A stretch of 64,000 nt of DNA from assembly GCA_026008535.1 (NCBI GenBank), contig BRKX01000006.1, positions 34,646,664 through 34,710,663 of the forward strand, read 5' to 3'. The position numbers were made by a program, and so were the translations under genes. Below, in pieces: positions 35,456-45,590 of the stretch. Under the pieces are notes generated by a model, which was given only the letters and a program-made list of their open reading frames with translations, had not been told where the DNA came from and made no database searches. This stretch comes from Perilla frutescens (Eukaryota > Streptophyta > Magnoliopsida > Lamiales > Lamiaceae). Every line of letters begins with the position of its first letter. Position 1 is the stretch's first letter.

Positions 35456-38440
35456 TTGGGAAGCCAACATCAACAAGGCAAGTTCCCAAGTAATACCACT
35501 GTGAATCCGAATGATCAATGCAAGGCAATTATCTTGAGGAGTGGAACCGCTTATGATGGCCCCGAGATGCCGGATGATGAGGAAAGTAAAGGAAAGGTTG
35601 ATGAGCAACCAAGTGAGAAGAAGAAAGAGGAGGGACCGAGTCTAGAGGACTTGAGTCCAAAAATAAAGAAACATGATGCCCTTGAAAAAGGGAAGGAAAA
35701 AGAAGAGCCAAAAAGGGTGATGCCGGAAGAATACAAAGTGCCCATACCCTACCCACAAAGACTCCAAAAGGTGAAGAGTGACGAGCAATTCTCTCGATTC
35801 CTCGACATCTTTAGGAAGGTACAGATCAACATCCCTCTTATTGAAGCACTTCAACAAATGCTAAATTATGCAAAATTCTTGAAGGATGCGATTTCCAAAA
35901 AGAGGAAATGGGGGGAGTATGAGACGGTTAATTTGACCGAGAATTGTAGTGCTTTATTGCAAAGAAAGTTATCCGCAAAGATGAAAGATCCGGGAAGCTT
36001 TAACATTTCGGTTACTATTGGAGAAAATCACGTTGGTAAGGCTTTGTGTGATCTTGGGGCGAGTATCGATTTGATGCCCCTCTCGTTCTTTAAAAAGTTG
36101 AATATGGGGGAGATCAAGCCTACCACCATTTGTCTCCGAATGGCCGACCGCTCCTTGACATACCCAAAGGGAGTGGTGGAAGATGTGCTAGTAAAGGTCA
36201 ACAACTTCATTTTCCCGGTAGACTTCGTGGTTCTTGATATGGAAGAAGATAAGGAAGTTTCCCTCATCTTAGGGCGACCGTTTTTGTACACGGGTAAGGC
36301 CTTGATAGATGTGGCAAAGGGAGAACTTACCTTGAGAGTGAATGAGGAGAGAATCACATTCTCCCTCCAAAAAGCGGTGCAACATCCTGAAGAAGAGGCA
36401 AAGAATATCGAGGAGTGCAAGGTGCTCCAATTGGTGGATGAATGCATAAAGGAGGAAGAGTTGAGGAACCTAAAGGATCCTCTTGAGATTTGCATTTCTA
36501 ACTCAACCTTTAATTCTTTTTCCAATGATGATCTTGGTCTATGTGATTCTGTTTCTATGATGAATTCATTTCAGGAATCCTACTTGAGGAAGCCAAAGTT
36601 CTTGCCATTGAGAGATGAGGACCAAACATCAAAGGAAGAGGACGAGTTAAAAGCAAAAGAAAAAATGGAGTTGAAACCCCTACCTACACATTTGAGGTAT
36701 GCTTACCTTGATGAAGCCAAGCAAAAATCGGTAATAGTTTCTTCCCTCTTATCTGATGAACAATGCGATAAATTGTTAAGAGTGTTGAGAAAATATCAAG
36801 GCACCATAGGATGGTCAATTTCTGACCTTAAAGGCATTAACTCTTTTATTTGCATGCATAAAATTTTGCTTGAGGAAGATTACAAGCCTAAGGTGCAAAA
36901 TCAAAGAAGACTCAACCCTATTATGCAATAAGTTGTTAGGAAATAGGTCTTGAAATTGCTTGATGCTGGTATCATATTTGCTATTTCGGATAGTGAGTGG
37001 GTGAGTCCTACTCAAGTTGTTGCTAAAAAGGGGGGGATGACATTGATAGAGAATGAGAACAAAGAAATGATTGCTACTAGGGTAGTAACCGGTTGGAGAA
37101 TGTGTATAGATTATAGGGCTTTAAATGCATATACTAGGAAAGATCATTTTCCATTGCCTTTCATTGATCAAATGCTAGATAGGTTGGCGGGTCATGAATT
37201 CTATTGTTTTCTCGATGGTTACTCGGGATACAATCAAATCATGATTGCTCCCGAGGACCAAGAAAAGACCGCTTTTACTTGTCCCTATAGCATTTTTGCA
37301 TATAGATGGATGTCTTTCGGGTTGTGTAATGCACCTGCAACCTTTCAAAGGTGCATGATGTCCATCTTTCATGGATTAATTGAAAACATAATGGAAGTGT
37401 TCATGGATGATTTTTCTGTATTTGGTGATTCTTTCGATTTATGCCTTGATAATCTAACACAAGTCTTGCAGAGGTGTGAAGACACCAATCTTGTGCTCAA
37501 TTGGGAAAAATGCCATTTTATGGTAAGAGATGGCATTGTTCTTGGACACAAAATGTCGGGTGAAGGTCTAGAGGTGGATCGGGCCAAGATAGTGGCCATT
37601 GAGAAATTACCCCCTCCAACAAATGAAAAGGGAGTTAGAAGCTTCTTGGGACACGCCGGGTTCTATAGGCGCTTTATAAAAGATTTTTCCAAAATTTCTA
37701 AACCTCTTTGTCGTCTACTTGAAAAAGCCGTTGAATTTGATTTTGATTCTAATTGTTTGCAGACTTTTGAGACGTTGAAGAAGGCCCTAATCACGGCACC
37801 CGTGCTTATCACACCTGATTGGAGTAAACCTTTTGAAGTGATGTGTGATGCAAGCGAGATAGCGGTAGGAGCCGCTCTTGGCCAAAAGAAGGACAAACTC
37901 TTCCGAGTCATCTACTATGGGAGTAGAACTTTGGATCCCGCGCAAGTCAACTACACCACCACGGAAAGAGAACTCTTGGCGGTCCTCTATGCATTCGACA
38001 AGTTTAGGCCCTATCTCATTGAGGTCCGAACAATTGTGCACACCGACCACGCCGCTTTGAGGTATCTTTTTGCCAAGAAGGATGCAAAGCCAAGGCTTAT
38101 CAGATGGATTCTTCTACTCCAAGAGTTCGATATGGAGATCAAAGATAGAAAAGGATGCGAGAACGTGGTGGTGGATCACTTGTCTCGGTTAGATCATATG
38201 AAGGGCGAAGAGGAGACCAAGAGGCCAATCAACGAAAACTTTCCCGATGAGAGAATCATGTCGGCATCAACAAATGTTCCATGGTTTGTGGACATTGTCA
38301 TCTTTCTAGTTGCCAAAGTGAAACCCGTGGAGATGGAGAACTACCAAATGAAAAAGTTTTTCCATGATCTCAAATTCTATATATGGGAGGAACCTTATCT
38401 TTTTAAGAGGTGTGCCGATTCCATCCTTCGAAGATGTGTG
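35456..38440 (+). pseudogene. Gypsy E protease, reverse transcriptase and RNase H
   Basis: One frame, open from 35456 to 36931 and, after two in-frame stops (36929-36931 and 36944-36946), from 36950 onward. Early: AIILRSG, then a Lys/Glu-rich linker. Protease: CDLGASIDLMP with catalytic Asp at 36050-36052. RT: YRALNAYTRKDHFPLPFIDQ, FYCFLDGYSGYNQI, FGLCNAPATFQRCM, and FMDD at 37400-37411 in place of YxDD, as is usual for this lineage. RNase H: FEVMCDASEIAVGAALGQ, then TTERELLAVLYAFDKFRPY. Apart from the two stops the enzyme core looks little damaged, so E is relatively young. Confidence 0.9.
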
Positions 38441-39497
38441 GCGGAGAAAGAATGGATTGAAATAATAAAGGCATATCACGATTCTCCTTGTGGAGGATAT
38501 TTTTCTTCCAATAGAACTGCTAGGAAGATTCTACAAAGCGAGTTCTATTGGCCCTCCATTTTTAGAAGTTGTGAAGAGTTTGTGAAGACATGTGAACGAT
38601 GCCAAAAGATGGGCTCGATTTCGAAGAAGGATGAGATGCCGATGAGTGCAATTATTGAAGTGGAATTGTTTGATGTTTGGGGGATTGACTTTATGGGACC
38701 GTTCGTGATGTCCGAAGGAAACCTCTACATACTTTTGGCGGTTGATTATCTCTCACGCTGGATCGAAGCAATCCCAACCAAGACTAATGATTTGAAGATT
38801 GTGCTTAAGTTCCTTCAAATGAATATTTTGACAAGATTTGGGGCTCCAAGAGCCTTAATTAGTGATGGTGGCACTCACTTTTGCAATAAGTGGATGACGA
38901 GCCTCCTAACACGACATGGAGTGAAGCACAAAGTGACGACTCCCTACCACCCACAAGACAATGGGGCAAGCTGAACTTGCAAATAGAGAGGTCAAACAAG
39001 TCCTCCAAAAGGTGGTGAAGACAAATGGGAAAGATTGGGCAAGCCATCTCGATGAGGCACTTTGGGCCTATCGAACGGCCTACAGGACTCCATTGGGGAT
39101 GTCTCCCTATCAAATGGTATTTGGGAAGTCTTGTCACCTTCCAATCGAGCTCACTCACAAGGCATATTGGGCCACCAAGAAACTCAATCTCGACTTTGAG
39201 ATGTCGGGAAAAGAAAGAATTTTCCGTTTGAATGAAATCGATGAATTTAGGCTTGAGGCCTTCGAAAATTCTTCCATCTACAAGATGAGGACCAAACTTT
39301 ATCATGACAAGTTCTTAAGAAAGAAAGAACTTGCACCTGGTGATGCCGTGTTGCTTTTCAACTCGAGGTTGAGGTTGTTTTCCGGGAAACTCAAAACAAA
39401 ATGGGGAGGTCCATACTTCATCTCAAAGATCTTCAAAAATGGAGCAGTAGAGTTGCAAGCCAAGGATGGGAGCCTATTTGTTGTTAATGGGCAATGA
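38441..39497 (+). pseudogene. Gypsy E integrase
   Basis: Continues in frame with RNase H. A zinc-binding region (HDSPCGGYFSSNRT ... CERCQK) has Tyr where the second His is usual. Core: first Asp in WGIDFMGPF (about 38680), second Asp in LISDGGTHF (about 38860). A one-base frameshift in the run of G near 38965 moves the third catalytic residue, Glu in QAELANREV, into the next frame (38961-39497). The C-terminal region has WGGPYFISKIFKNGAVEL and ends at 39497. One change therefore inactivates it. Confidence 0.88.
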
Positions 39498-40698
39498 GTG
39501 AAGAAATTCTACAATGCGGAGGAGCAAGCCAGAGTGTTTGTCCTTCATTTGACAAATCTTTGAAGAACCGTATCCCGTCAAGCTCACGACGTTAAATTAA
39601 GCGCTAATTGGGAGGCAACCCAATGCTTTAAGTGTTGTTGATTTAAATTTCTTTTACTATGCAGTTTTTATGATTTTTATCTAAATTAAATTAAGTATTT
39701 TTATTGTACATCTTTTGAAGGAATTGAGGATAGTTATGTATTGTTTTGTAGGAGTTGTGCTGCTGTAGAAAAAAGGTTCAAAGATGGGATTGCATAGAGT
39801 GTTGAAAAGGAGCCCAAAACTGGGCTTGAAATTTAAAAATGGAAAACGCGACCATCAAATGCGAGCAGCTTGGGTCACGTTTTAAAAGGGTTAAAGCGCG
39901 ATGGAAAAACGCGACACGAAGGTCGCGCTGTACAGGGCTTCAGAGACATGAATTAACGAAGACAAAACGCGACCCAGAAGCGCAATCACCTAGAGTCGCG
40001 CTACGTAATGCTTCAGGGCGCGACCAGAAAACGCGATCAACCTAGCTCGCGCTTTTTCCTTCAGTAAAAACGCGACTTCAAAGCGCGACCCGGCTCGCGT
40101 TTTGCCCGGTACAGACGGGTTTTTAACCCTTTTTCCTTCCATTTTACACACACACTTCAAATTTCACTTATACTCACTCTCACTCGAGCACACACAAAAA
40201 CTCTTCCTCTTCATCAAGATTCAAGGTAAATATCTCAAACTCTTCTATTAATCTACACCCATTACCTATAAATGTTGATTATATGGTTTAATTGTTCATA
40301 TGTTTGAAAAATTAGGGAAAATAGCAAGATGTTGTGCCCTAGGTCTCAAATAGACAAGAATCCCAATTAATATGCTCACATTGTGTATACATTGAAGAAC
40401 AATGCAATTGATAGCATGGGTGAGTTGTGGGTTTGTGGAATTTTTGATAGTTTGGAAAATTAGGCTTGGAATTTTGGAAAATTGTGAAAATTGAGCATGA
40501 ATGCTAGAGATTATTTGATTTTTCATATGCTATAGACTTGTTAGGGGAACCTTGGTCTAAATTTTGTGGATGTTGAAACATTCTTGCATGGTATGCTTAT
40601 GATGTTCCCAACTTGGATTGAATTTCACTTTTTGACAATGATTGTTGGAGGAAATGAAGTTATACATTTTGAAATATGCATGAATGTTGTTCTCACTT
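39498..40698 (+). other. 3' non-coding region of Gypsy E
   Basis: Contains TTGGGAGGCAACCCAATG near 39609, a hallmark of Athila-like 3' regions, then the second GC-rich hairpin array (39846-40105) and AT-rich sequence. No env-like frame and no detectable 3' LTR or polypurine tract before the junction with D. Confidence 0.7.
39846..40105 (+). repeat. Second GC-rich hairpin array of E
   Basis: About five copies of the same GCGAC ... AAGCGCGA ... GTCGCGCT motif as in the LTR (starts near 39846, 39898, 39968, 40018, 40070). The flanks do not align with the LTR flanks by eye, so this looks like an independent array rather than a 3' LTR. Confidence 0.7.
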
Positions 40699-41780
40699 AA
40701 AGAAAGCTCAGTTGTAAGTTGAAACATTTTGAATGAAGGTTTCAAGAATGAAAGTCGCGAAAAGTCCTCTGAAAACTTTGACTCACTCGTCTTTTATAGA
40801 GGAGTGATTTTGTGACCGTTGAGTTCCATTGATCGGTGGCTCTGTTGGTTCATCAATGGCAGATGGTCTTTATGATCGTTGGAGCTTTTGGTTGAAGTAG
40901 TCGTTGCTTTGCCAATCGATCTCTGTTGGATATTTAATTCCAGTAGTCGTTGCTTTGCCAATCGATCTCTGTTGGATATTTAATTCCAGGATCTCCGCTG
41001 AAGCATTTATTCCAAGATCTTCATTTGAGCATTAACTCCAGGGCTCTCTGGCTGGTGGTTCTGAGCTCCAGTTTAGCAAGTTTGAGTTCCAGTTGGCAGT
41101 TCTGAGCTTGTCTGCTTAGTTCGGCTATCACTCCAGTTTGGCAGTTCTGAGCTTGTCTACTTAGTTCGGCTATCACTCCAGTTTGGCAGTTCTGAGCTTC
41201 TTCCTCCAGTTCGACTGATCACAAGTTGTTGAATAGCTTGTCAGTTCGACTATTCTTTCTTGAGCTTTCTTGTCAGCTTAACTGATCACAAGCTGTTGGC
41301 TAGCTTGTCAGCTTGACTGATCTTTCTCGAGCTTCCTCGTCAGATGTTTGCTTGTTTTCTTCTACAAGCTAACTGACTTCAGTTCTGGCCTTTGATTGAT
41401 TCATCTGTCTACTTCAGTTTGGCTGAAGTTAAGTTTGGCCATCAGTTGGATACTTCTAGTCTTCAATTAAACTGATCTCTTTTCAGTTTCTTCAGTCTTG
41501 TTTATTTTTCTCTCAGCTCAGCTCACTTAGCTGTCAGTTTGTTTTGACTAGTTCGACTCTTTTAACCCTCAGTTGGATTGAGTTCTGACTGGTTGGCGTA
41601 TCCTTCCAGCTGGTTGGCCATGCTCCAGTTGGGTTGACTCTGGCTTCAGTTGAGTTCCTCCTTGAGGCTCTGGATTGGTCAGCTCATATCTACAGCTTGG
41701 ATCTTGGTCAGTTTTTCAGGAATAGTTTTGATATCTCATCAAAACCTTATCTAGGGGTTCCTTGATAGTTTTTCCTAACA
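40699..41780 (-). repeat. 5' LTR of Copia D, distal part
   Basis: Resumes at AAAGAAAGCTCAG, matching 16696 of the other LTR, so 16391-16695 has no counterpart here. It contains the TATA box (40791-40800) and the U3 tandem repeats, and ends TTTTTCCTAACA at 41780. Confidence 0.9.
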
Positions 41781-42318
41781 TTTTACATCCTTGTTTATTT
41801 TTTATGTGCTAGACACATATATGTTTTGTTTTGATGGGTATCCATGGTTGGATATCCTTGGATATTTATGTTTTAATCATCAGCATGGATTGATGTTTTT
41901 GCTATATAAATTATGTTCACATATGTTAATCTTTGATGTTTTTATGTTGAGAAATGCTTTCAACATTGATATTATGTTTCTCACATAACTTAAAGTATGT
42001 GATGTTTTATGTTGGGAATGATCTCAACATTGTGATTATTTTTGCATGTTTTTAAAATGTGTTGTTTGCTATGTTGAGAATGTTCTCAACATTATATATC
42101 TGTACAGGGGTAAATACCCACTAACCTTGTATTTCATGTATAGGGGATTATACCCACTAACTTTGTATATTATTTTACAGATAATAACTTAAGGGGGAGC
42201 AGACCTTAAGGGGAGTTTTTGAACTCCAAATTTTTATTTTCGTACTCCGCTGCGGCTTTAATCATATATATATTGAGCTTTATGTTTTGTGCAGAAAGGA
42301 TAAGCTTAAGGGGGAGAT
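41781..42318 (+). other. 3' internal region of Copia C with iterated palindromes and PPTs
   Basis: Three imperfect copies of ATGTTGAGAATGxTCTCAACAT at about 41944-42095, each able to fold on itself. A pair of repeats based on GGxxxATACCCACTAAC lies at 42108-42165. Purine tracts AAGGGGGAGCAG and AAGGGGAG lie at about 42191-42215, and the true polypurine tract AAGGGGGAGAT at 42308-42318 abuts the 3' LTR. Confidence 0.65.
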
Positions 42319-43383
42319 TGTTGAGTATGACGTGTTCCAGATGATGTTATCACTTTGTTTGATAACATCGCAATTAATGTCGTATCTAATGTTGTTCTGT
42401 CATTCTCGTCACATCGAGTATAACACTCGGAACATTAATCTTATCCTTTCCTAGTATTTTGGATTAATTTATTTTAAATTAATCTAAATATATTGTGATA
42501 TTTATCACATTTTGATTTCTACGTATCTAGGGTTTATTAGATATTTTATTTTGATTTAAATCATGAATAATGTTTGATTTTGACTTGTTCAAAATCTGTT
42601 CTGAATTTGTAGGGGACGTGATGTTCTCACTCTCCATTAAACACTAACCGCTGTAGGTGAACGAGGATCACTAGAGTAACCGCTACTATTGCATGATGTT
42701 GAAGAACGTGTGCCACGCAATGCAGAAAATGGTTATCTCAAGTCCACTTCAGCAATGGGTAATGAAAGGCGGTTGATTCAAGTCCAAGTCATCTAGGATC
42801 GTGAGGCAACTGCCAATACAAGATGAAGGAAGTATTTAAGGTCTCCGTAGACCTTAAAATCATTGATGCAAGCAGGTTATCACTGTGGTTTGTGAGAAGC
42901 TCTGAGTCTTGCATCTAGTGTCATCTCTGAAATCTAAGACATCTTCCTCGACATCTGCCTAGCATCCCAATCAGCTGGAGACTTTCATTCCAGTTGAGTG
43001 TGTAGGTTAGATAGTCAACTTTGAGAAGTCTAGGATTTAGAGTGACTTGTTGTAATCTATCTATGTGTTTAGATAGGTTTGTTTTGAGTGATTATTCGAG
43101 TGAGTGAAGCTAGGATAGTCCTCTATATGTTTTATGCAGTGTTGTCAAGGGAGTGAACCGAGACAATATCAGCATTGTTTTTGTATTTCACTTGTGATAG
43201 TGAATTTCGCCTTGAGGCAATCACACACCATAAGGAGTGTGATTTAAAATTTATTTTGTGCAAAGTTTTATTTATGTTTCCGCTGCATGTTGAAGGCAAT
43301 GTGATAACACTAGCTTCAACATTTCTTTTAACTTTGCAATTTACATCCGAAATTCACATTGTTTCAGGCAACAAATTCTAACA
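42319..43383 (+). repeat. 3' LTR of Copia C
   Basis: 1065 bp, TGTTGAGTATGACG ... AAATTCTAACA. Followed by GAATT (43384-43388), the second copy of the target duplication. Confidence 0.92.
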
Positions 43384-43388
43384 GAATT

Positions 43389-43646
43389 CATGTATCTTTG
43401 TTGATGTGTCAAGAGCATAGTGTCTGACATTATCAATTGATCTTTTGTGCTTGCTCGTGAAAGCTTAATTTCGCCTTGTGGCAATCACATACATGTTGTG
43501 TGTGATTTAAAATTTATCTTTGTGTTATATTATGTTGTTTATTCCCAGCATTTTATGTTAAGATAGTATTTCAACTATCAGTAACATTGAGTTTGACATT
43601 ACGTCTCTGTGTCTATTTTCAGTGTTTATGGCAACTAATTATAACA
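43389..43646 (+). repeat. 5' LTR of Copia B, second part
   Basis: Continues the B LTR broken at 7716; matches about 52223-52480 and ends AATTATAACA. Confidence 0.9.
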
Positions 43647-43648
43647 AG

Positions 43649-43662
43649 TGGTATAAAGAGTC
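43649..43662 (+). other. Primer-binding site of Copia B (degenerate)
   Basis: TGGTATAAAGAGTC, 2 bases after the LTR. A slightly altered initiator-Met tRNA site. Confidence 0.65.
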
Positions 43663-43711
43663 GGTACTTAACATACTAAGTATTCGATCCTTTGATTGCT
43701 AATTCACTGAA

Positions 43712-45590
43712 ATAGATATTCAGATAAATCAGTGTCGTCCTCTGGCATTGGATAGTAATGGAAAAAACTATGCAATGTGGAAATCTCGCATGAAGATGTA
43801 TATCAAGTCCATTGATGAAAGAGCTTGGTTGGCTGTAATTGAAGAATGGACTTCTCCAAGGATGGAGGGACCTAATGCAGTTTTCATCCTTACCCCTGAA
43901 ACGCAGTGGACTAACGATGATAGAATTATCTCCAACTTCAATTCTAGGGCACTGAATGCTATTTTTGTTTCGGTGGATGTTCTATGTTTTGAAATGGCGT
44001 GCAATTACACCACTGCATATCAAGCGTGGAACATACTGCAGGAATATTGTGAAGGCTCGACTAGTATACGTCAAATAAAGCTTAGGCTGCTTACTTCCAA
44101 GTTTGAAACCCTATGGATGTTGGAATAGGAGACCATTTCGTTACACTGAAAGGCTGTGTGAAGTTTCTAATGAGTCTACAGCTCTCGGATGTCCTATCTC
44201 AAATAAGAACATGGTTAGAAAACTTTTTCGCACTCTTCCTAAAAGATTCAACATGAAGATTTCAGCTATTGAGGAGGCTCATAATGTATCAAACATGAGT
44301 TTGAGTGAAGTTGTGAGCATTCTACTCACTTTTGAGATGAATCTCGAGAACCAGAAGTCGAATAATCCTTCTAAAGGAATTGCACTTCAATCTGTGACAT
44401 CAAGTTCAGATGTTAAACTTGATGTTGAAAATATTCAGGAAATTAATGAAGATGAGTCTTTGAGTGTTGCTCTTTTTACCAAGAAGTTCAATATCTTGGT
44501 ACGGTCTATGAAGAAAGGTTCGCCAAACTTCAAACCATGGAGGTTGTTTAACTCTCCCTCATCAACATCATCTAGCTCATCAAAAACCTCAGATGATCTA
44601 GTGAAGGACATTGACTCGGTTCAGTGTAGGGGATGTTCTGGTTTTGGATACTATGACAATGAGTGTGCTACTGTACATAAGAAACAAAGAAGAAACTATA
44701 GTGTTGCTGTGTTAAGCGATGGATTTGAAGATGAGGAATTAGGAAAACAGACAGTTTTGTTTGTAAAAGTTAATGATGACTTTGATGAAATGATTAAAGC
44801 TCTAACTGATATGGACGAAGTTGATTTTGACTTCGACATAAGTCTTTACAATGAAGCTTCTGATATTCCTAGTAATGTCATGGAGAATATTCCACAAGAA
44901 ATTGCTAACATTCCTTCAAATACCACTAATTGGTATGGGATGACATTGCTGGATAAATTTTGTAACATTGCTGAAGTGTCTCAGATGGAAGAAGATTCGT
45001 CCGACATTAGCCACCCGGAAGCTCTACGACAACTTCACAAGGTCGTTAATGAAGTGTGTGTTCAATGTTCTGAACAAATAAAGGAGTTTGGAGTTCTCAT
45101 GGAAGAAAACCAAAGTCTAAAGCGAAGGGTGATGGATTTGGAAATTTGTCTGACCAGCAGCGACATTTAGTTGTGCAAGCTGAGAAAGGAAGTAGATGTT
45201 GCCTCAAAAAAATTTCAACAACTCAATCAAGGAACATCAACCTTAAATGAAGTCCTGACATTGGGACAAAGCACTAGAGTAGGTCTGGGATATACATCTA
45301 GTTCATCTATGTCTATCTCTAACCATAATCCTGTCAAGTTTGTCAAAGGAGAAAGCTCGAATGATGTTCCAGTCAATGGTGACTGCAATGTCAAAATCGA
45401 TGTTAATGACAAATCTAAAGAGAAGAAATATATTTGTCATTACTGTCAAGAGCCTGGACACATTAAGTCTTATTGCTTCAAATATCATGATGATATAGCA
45501 ACGAGAAAGGTTGTTGTGGAAAACTCTTCTAAATCTTTCAAAAAGAAGAAGAGTACCAAGAAGGCAAAAATTTCGTGCAATGTTGTTTAG
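43712..45590 (+). pseudogene. Copia B gag
   Basis: Homologous to the C gag throughout. The position of C's start codon is ATA here (43712-43714), so the initiator appears lost. Gag/UBN2 region: MWKSRMKMYIKSIDERAW, YQAWNILQEYCEG. An in-frame stop and a small deletion near 44128-44150 break it; it resumes as a frame to 45170. The first zinc knuckle CRGCSGFGYYDNEC (about 44625) has Tyr for the metal-binding His. A TAG at 45168-45170 is followed by a segment with an intact second knuckle CHYCQEPGHIKSYC (about 45437-45480), ending at a TAG near 45590. C lacks this second knuckle. Confidence 0.85.

Larger units (their letters stand above)
32278..40698 (+). mobile_element. Gypsy (Athila-like) retrotransposon E, 3'-truncated
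   Basis: Plus-strand Gypsy element inserted in the 5' LTR of Copia D. Order: 5' LTR (32278-33955), primer site, gag, protease, RT, RNase H, integrase, 3' non-coding region. The pol order (integrase last), primer site TGGCGCCGTTGCCGAGGA, ILRSG after gag, FMDD in RT and the GGGAGGCAACCCAA-type motif at about 39609 fit Athila/Tat-related Gypsy elements. No 3' LTR could be matched; the sequence jumps straight back into D at about 40699. No env-like ORF is present. Confidence 0.85.
16031..41780 (-). mobile_element. Copia retrotransposon D, inserted in the 3' region of C
   Basis: Minus-strand Copia element. Its 5' LTR is on the right (31917-32277 plus 40699-41780, split by Gypsy E) and its 3' LTR on the left (16031-17719). 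Internal order on the minus strand: primer site, gag, coiled-coil segment, protease, integrase, RT, RNase H, then 8.4 kb holding three related downstream ORFs. The flanks (GTTTA before 16031, TTTTA after 41780) agree at 4 of 5 bases, consistent with a decayed target duplication. Most gag/pol breaks are single in-frame stops, so it is better preserved than B or C. Confidence 0.88.
7717..43383 (+). mobile_element. Copia retrotransposon C, inserted in the 5' LTR of B
   Basis: LTRs at 7717-8782 and 42319-43383 and an exact GAATT duplication (7712-7716 and 43384-43388). Removing C restores a continuous B LTR. Internal sequence runs 8783-16030 and 41781-42318, interrupted by element D. Gag and pol follow the same order as B and are closely related, so B and C are sister families. 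C has lost protease and one zinc knuckle by a deletion near 10297 and has stops and frameshifts elsewhere. The first 100 bases of the two LTRs differ at about 5 places. Confidence 0.9.

Noticed and set aside
39846..40698. Possible 3' LTR of Gypsy E
   Set aside because: It shares only the hairpin motif with the 5' LTR. The flanks do not align by eye and no polypurine tract or TG...CA ends are visible.
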